Assembly: GCF_024199945.1 (NCBI RefSeq)
Contig: NZ_JANADP010000001.1
Location: 9,133,001-9,197,000 of the forward strand
DNA length: 64,000 nucleotides
Reading direction: 5' to 3'
Source: Bradyrhizobium sp. CCGUVB4N
Lineage (GTDB): Bacteria > Pseudomonadota > Alphaproteobacteria > Rhizobiales > Xanthobacteraceae
The notes below the pieces were generated by a model, which ran no database searches, was not told the origin of the DNA, and saw nothing but the letters and a program-made list of their open reading frames with translations. This document shows positions 61,861-64,000 of the stretch, piece after piece; position 1 is the stretch's first letter; every line of letters starts with the position of its first letter. Both the position numbers and the translations under genes were made by a program.

Positions 61861-62601
61861 TCACGCCCGAGAAAGCGAGGGCACCTCCTCCGGCATGATC
61901 GCCTGAAGACCGCCGAAGCGTCGCTCGCGGCCATGGAAGGAAGCCAGTGCGGCGGCAAGATCGGCCGCATCGAATTCCGGCCACATCCGCTCGGTGAAAT
62001 GCAGCTCGGCATAGGCGCCTTCCCAGAGCAGGAAGTCCGACAGCCGCTTTTCGCCCGACGTGCGGATGATGAGATCGACGTCGCGCAAGCCGGCCTCGCC
62101 GGTGACCAGTTGCGAGAAGGCCTCGCGGGTGAGGCTGGTCAGCGCGGCCGCCTTCGCCGCGGCATTGAGAATGGCGTCGCGTGCGGAATAGTCGACGGCG
62201 ATGCGCAGATGCAGCGTCGTGCCGTGGGCCGTGGCGGCCTCCGCACGCGTGATGGCGGTGGCAATGCCGTCCGGCAAGCGGTCGCGACGGCCGATCACGT
62301 TGAGCCGCACGCCGTTCTTCACCAGGCTCTGCACCTCGTTGGCGAGGTAGAAGCGCAGCAGCGTCATCAGGGCTGCGACCTCGGCCTTCGGCCGGCGCCA
62401 ATTGTCGGTCGAGAATGCGTAGAGCGTCAGCGTGCCGATGCCCTGCTTGGGCGCGGCCTCGACGATGCGGCGGATGGTCTCGACGCCGGCCTCGTGGCCG
62501 CGCACGCGCGACAGGCCGCGCCGCGTCGCCCATCGTCCGTTGCCGTCCATGATGATGCCGACGTGAAGCTTGTCGTTGGGGGACGTGACGTCACTTTGCA
62601 T
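61861..62601 (-). CDS. Isoprenyl transferase (undecaprenyl diphosphate synthase family), divergent paralogue
   Basis: A 246-residue cis-prenyltransferase. The catalytic motif IIMDGNGRWATRRG is near residue 15, RVRGHEAGVETIRRIV near 32, and TLYAFSTDNWRRP near 60. The C-terminal motif reads RTSGEKRLSDFLLWEGAYAEL near 187, where housekeeping UppS usually has RTGGExRxSNFLLWQxAYxEL. This and the lack of the usual cdsA/dxr/rseP neighbours indicate a second, specialised enzyme. The start is the ATG at 62601 with GGAG 8 bases upstream; a TTG six codons before it is rejected. It is third in a minus-strand operon after a membrane protein and its regulator, and a 17-bp palindrome lies across its start codon. 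Confidence 0.9.
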   Translation of the reverse strand: MQSDVTSPNDKLHVGIIMDGNGRWATRRGLSRVRGHEAGVETIRRIVEAAPKQGIGTLTLYAFSTDNWRRPKAEVAALMTLLRFYLANEVQSLVKNGVRLNVIGRRDRLPDGIATAITRAEAATAHGTTLHLRIAVDYSARDAILNAAAKAAALTSLTREAFSQLVTGEAGLRDVDLIIRTSGEKRLSDFLLWEGAYAELHFTERMWPEFDAADLAAALASFHGRERRFGGLQAIMPEEVPSLSRA

Positions 62602-62609
62602 TGCAAAGT
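62593..62609. promoter_or_regulatory. 17-bp palindromic operator over the uppS start codon
   Basis: ACTTTGCA-T-TGCAAAGT, a perfect eight-base inverted repeat with a one-base centre. It covers the last bases of the leader, the ATG and codons 2-3. It matches the site at 63663 at 14 of 17 positions. A repressor bound here could block the downstream part of the transcript or an internal promoter. Confidence 0.65.
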
Positions 62610-62631
62610 CTCCGGTCAAAAAGGGGGACGA

Positions 62632-63006
62632 TCAGGTCGAGAGAATGCCGAGGCGGCCAAGCGGCGGTGCCTCGCGGCCGGCGGCCTTGGCGGCATCGCG
62701 CACGAGACGCTCGAGCACGGCGAGATAATCGAGGAAACGGCGGCGGCCGGTCTTGGTCAGGCGGCAGGTGGTGTGCGGGCGATTGCCCTCATAGCCTTTG
62801 GTCACCTCGACCAGGCCCGCCTCCTGCAGCACCGCGAGGTGTCGGCTAAGATTGCCGTCGGTGAGGCCGCAGAGTTGCTTGAGATCGGCGAAGGCGAGCC
62901 CCTTCGGATGCGCCATCAGCGAGGTCAGAAGCCCGAGCCTCGCCTTCTCGTGGATCACACGGTCGAGCCCTTCATAGGAGAAAGGCGCGCTGTCAGTCTT
63001 CGACAT
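62632..63006 (-). CDS. Winged helix transcriptional regulator (ArsR/MarR-like, about 124 residues)
   Basis: A small DNA-binding protein: FSYEGLDRVIHEKARLGLLTSLMAHP near residue 9, then the helix-turn-helix LAFADLKQLCGLTDGNLSRHLAVLQEAGLVEVTK near 36 and the wing GYEGNRPHTTCRLTKTGRRRFLDYL. This fits the PF13601-type single winged helix group, whose members usually repress their own operon. GGAGAG lies just ahead of paired ATG codons; the second (MSKTDS) has the better spacing. The coding region overlaps the end of the membrane-protein gene, so translation is coupled. No sensing residue is obvious. It is the likely binder of the two ACTTTG-type palindromes. Confidence 0.88.
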   Translation of the reverse strand: MSKTDSAPFSYEGLDRVIHEKARLGLLTSLMAHPKGLAFADLKQLCGLTDGNLSRHLAVLQEAGLVEVTKGYEGNRPHTTCRLTKTGRRRFLDYLAVLERLVRDAAKAAGREAPPLGRLGILST

Positions 63007-63610
63007 CATTCTCTCCGGACGCAACATACAGAATGGCCGCCATCATCGACTGGCCGATCACGAAAGGCAGCCCCATGGTCCACGGCGACAACATGTGAGT
63101 CCGGCTCGCCAGCACCACTACGGCAAAACCCGAGATGAAGTACCAGGACCCGGCGAACGCCACGCTGCGCGGCAGCGAGCGGACGGAGGCGAAAATGCCG
63201 AGCGATACCAGGATCTGCCACAGCCCCGGCAGAAGCCACAGCGTCTCGGCCGCGAACTTCCACATCACCACCGCGAGCAGGATTCCGGCGACGCCCGCGG
63301 GCAAGAACTGCTCGACCGCCTGGTGGATCATGGCGTCGGCAAGGCCCGAATGATGGCGGCGCGAGCGCGCCCGCATCTCGACCCAGATGATCAGGCCGGA
63401 CAGCGCAGCCGCAACGAACCAGCCGAGAAAGAAGCCGAGCGGCTCGCTGTTGGGGTCGCCGAGCAGCCAGAATTGCAGGATTGCGGTGACAAGCGCGACC
63501 ACGCCTGTCGCGGCCATCGTCGCCGGGCCGTAACCGCGGAATGCCGTGCCGGCCGCGATCTGGCTGCGGATTGCCACGATGTCGGCCAGTGCCTTGTCGA
63601 GATCGCGCAT
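62993..63610 (-). CDS. Small integral membrane protein cotranscribed with its regulator
   Basis: A 205-residue protein with a cytoplasmic head (MRDLDKALADIVAIRSQIAAGTAFRGYGP) and about six helices. The pattern resembles conserved membrane proteins that accompany PF13601-type regulators in Proteobacteria; the function is not known. The start is the ATG at 63610; a TTG four codons upstream is possible. The stop lies inside the regulator's first codons. It is first in the operon, with a promoter and operator immediately upstream. Confidence 0.82.
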   Translation of the reverse strand: MRDLDKALADIVAIRSQIAAGTAFRGYGPATMAATGVVALVTAILQFWLLGDPNSEPLGFFLGWFVAAALSGLIIWVEMRARSRRHHSGLADAMIHQAVEQFLPAGVAGILLAVVMWKFAAETLWLLPGLWQILVSLGIFASVRSLPRSVAFAGSWYFISGFAVVVLASRTHMLSPWTMGLPFVIGQSMMAAILYVASGENDVED

Positions 63611-63662
63611 CGGCAACGCCAAAACCCCGCTCCACCCAGTTCACGAACCAGTCCGCCCGGTC

Positions 63663-63704
63663 ACTTTGTGATGCAAAGTATACCGCAGTACAAAGTAAAG
63701 GCAA
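63663..63704 (-). promoter_or_regulatory. Promoter with overlapping operator for the membrane-protein/regulator operon
   Basis: Reading the minus strand: TTGCCT as -35 (63704-63699), a 16-base spacer that contains an extra ACTTTG half-site, TATACT as -10 (63682-63677), and then ACTTTGCATCACAAAGT over 63679-63663. The palindrome overlaps the -10 element and the expected transcription start, which is the usual position for a repressor site. It matches the palindrome at the uppS start. Confidence 0.7.
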
Positions 63705-63809
63705 GCCTGAAAGTCGTCCGCGAGGGACGCCGCCCGATCAGACAACTGTCGGTTGCGCGAAGTGGGCCCACGCAGATAAGATGGCGCCAAAGCGTTCCGG
63801 GGGGAAGTC

Positions 63810-64000
63810 ATGTGGTTGAAGTCGTTTGCCGTCGCTGCTCTGTTGCAGATGTGCCTTTCTGGATCAGCACATGCGAAGGGGCCATTCGGAAGCGTCAATG
63901 TCGGCAACTGGATCGGCGGCGCCTTCAGCAACGACGAAACAGGCGCCTTCTCCCATTGCGCCGCGACGGCGCCTTACGCGAGCGGCGTCATCCTGGTCGT
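63810..64000 (+). CDS. Exported protein, N-terminal part (3' end outside window)
   Basis: An open frame that begins with an ATG after GGGGGGAAG and runs to the edge of the window without a stop. The first 22 residues are a signal peptide (MWLKSFAVAALLQMCLSGSA, cut after HA). The visible mature part is KGPFGSVNVGNWIGGAFSN, then DETGAFSHCAATAPYASG and further residues. It resembles exported proteins of unknown function that are common in Bradyrhizobium and open with NVGNWxGGAxxNDxTGxFSHC. It is divergent from the membrane-protein/regulator operon. Confidence 0.78.
   Translation, partial: MWLKSFAVAALLQMCLSGSAHAKGPFGSVNVGNWIGGAFSNDETGAFSHCAATAPYASGVILV

Noticed and set aside
63641..63931. 96-codon minus-strand frame at the right edge
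   Set aside because: It runs over the promoter, the operator and the start of the exported-protein gene, and has no ribosome site or domain.

Overview
The window is high-GC alphaproteobacterial chromosome that fits Bradyrhizobium or a close relative in the Nitrobacteraceae. Evidence for this is the mutS-to-glnD neighbourhood, a RegS/RegR (RegB/RegA) redox two-component pair, intracellular PHB depolymerase, many periplasmic-binding-protein ABC systems, and several families of large palindromic intergenic repeats of the kind common in that genus. The genus call rests on recognition, not on a search. I see no insertion sequence, integrase, phage gene or CRISPR array. The region reads as ordinary chromosome crowded with repeats.

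Layout. 0-8.7 kb: 3' end of mutS, a soluble three-PAS chemoreceptor, a GrlR-like two-repeat protein, a membrane protein, OsmC, and a sulfonate-type ABC importer. 8.9-16.2 kb: glnD, an alkyltransferase, a DUF1304 protein, two tandem near-identical amino-acid/urea-type binding proteins without a transporter, and a DUF1330 protein. 16.4-23.2 kb: a PBP1A, a YgjP-like metallopeptidase, PHB depolymerase, and an ABC-2 exporter. 23.3-25.3 kb: regS and regR. 25.4-30.5 kb: mmcB, two GH13 glucosidase-type enzymes, and an MBL-fold hydrolase. 30.5-39.7 kb: an HxlR regulator with a divergent small barrel protein, a PHB-type esterase, an MFS pump, sthA, a luciferase-like oxidoreductase, a P450 and an SDR.

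39.9-54.3 kb is rich in signalling: an HWE kinase, a GGDEF-EAL protein, a sigma-54 enhancer-binding protein next to a five-gene branched-chain-type ABC operon that carries a good -24/-12 promoter, then two adjacent c-di-GMP enzymes. 54.3-57 kb holds tRNA-Arg(CCG), a six-cysteine exported protein, a Ser/Thr-rich EF-hand-like protein and an unlisted 46-codon double-glycine-leader peptide gene. 57.2-64 kb has a Tag-like glycosylase, a metallophosphoesterase, a cyclic-nucleotide-binding protein, a GNAT, an orphan BchE-type radical SAM protein, a divergent UppS paralogue, and a small regulator/membrane-protein operon with two matching 17-bp palindromic operators. The last 190 bases start an exported protein that runs off the window.

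Most notable points: (1) paired ACTTTG...CAAAGT operators around the small regulator and the second uppS; (2) a probable local circuit of sigma-54 activator, enhancer and ABC operon; (3) the hidden GG-leader peptide gene and its neighbours; (4) palindromic repeats lying immediately after solute-binding-protein genes inside ABC operons; (5) a GH13 gene bracketed by two direct copies of one repeat; (6) an inverted repeat close to the RegR box between regS and regR. Start codons were chosen from visible Shine-Dalgarno sequences and family starts; several differ from the longest open frame because the longer frame begins inside a repeat.
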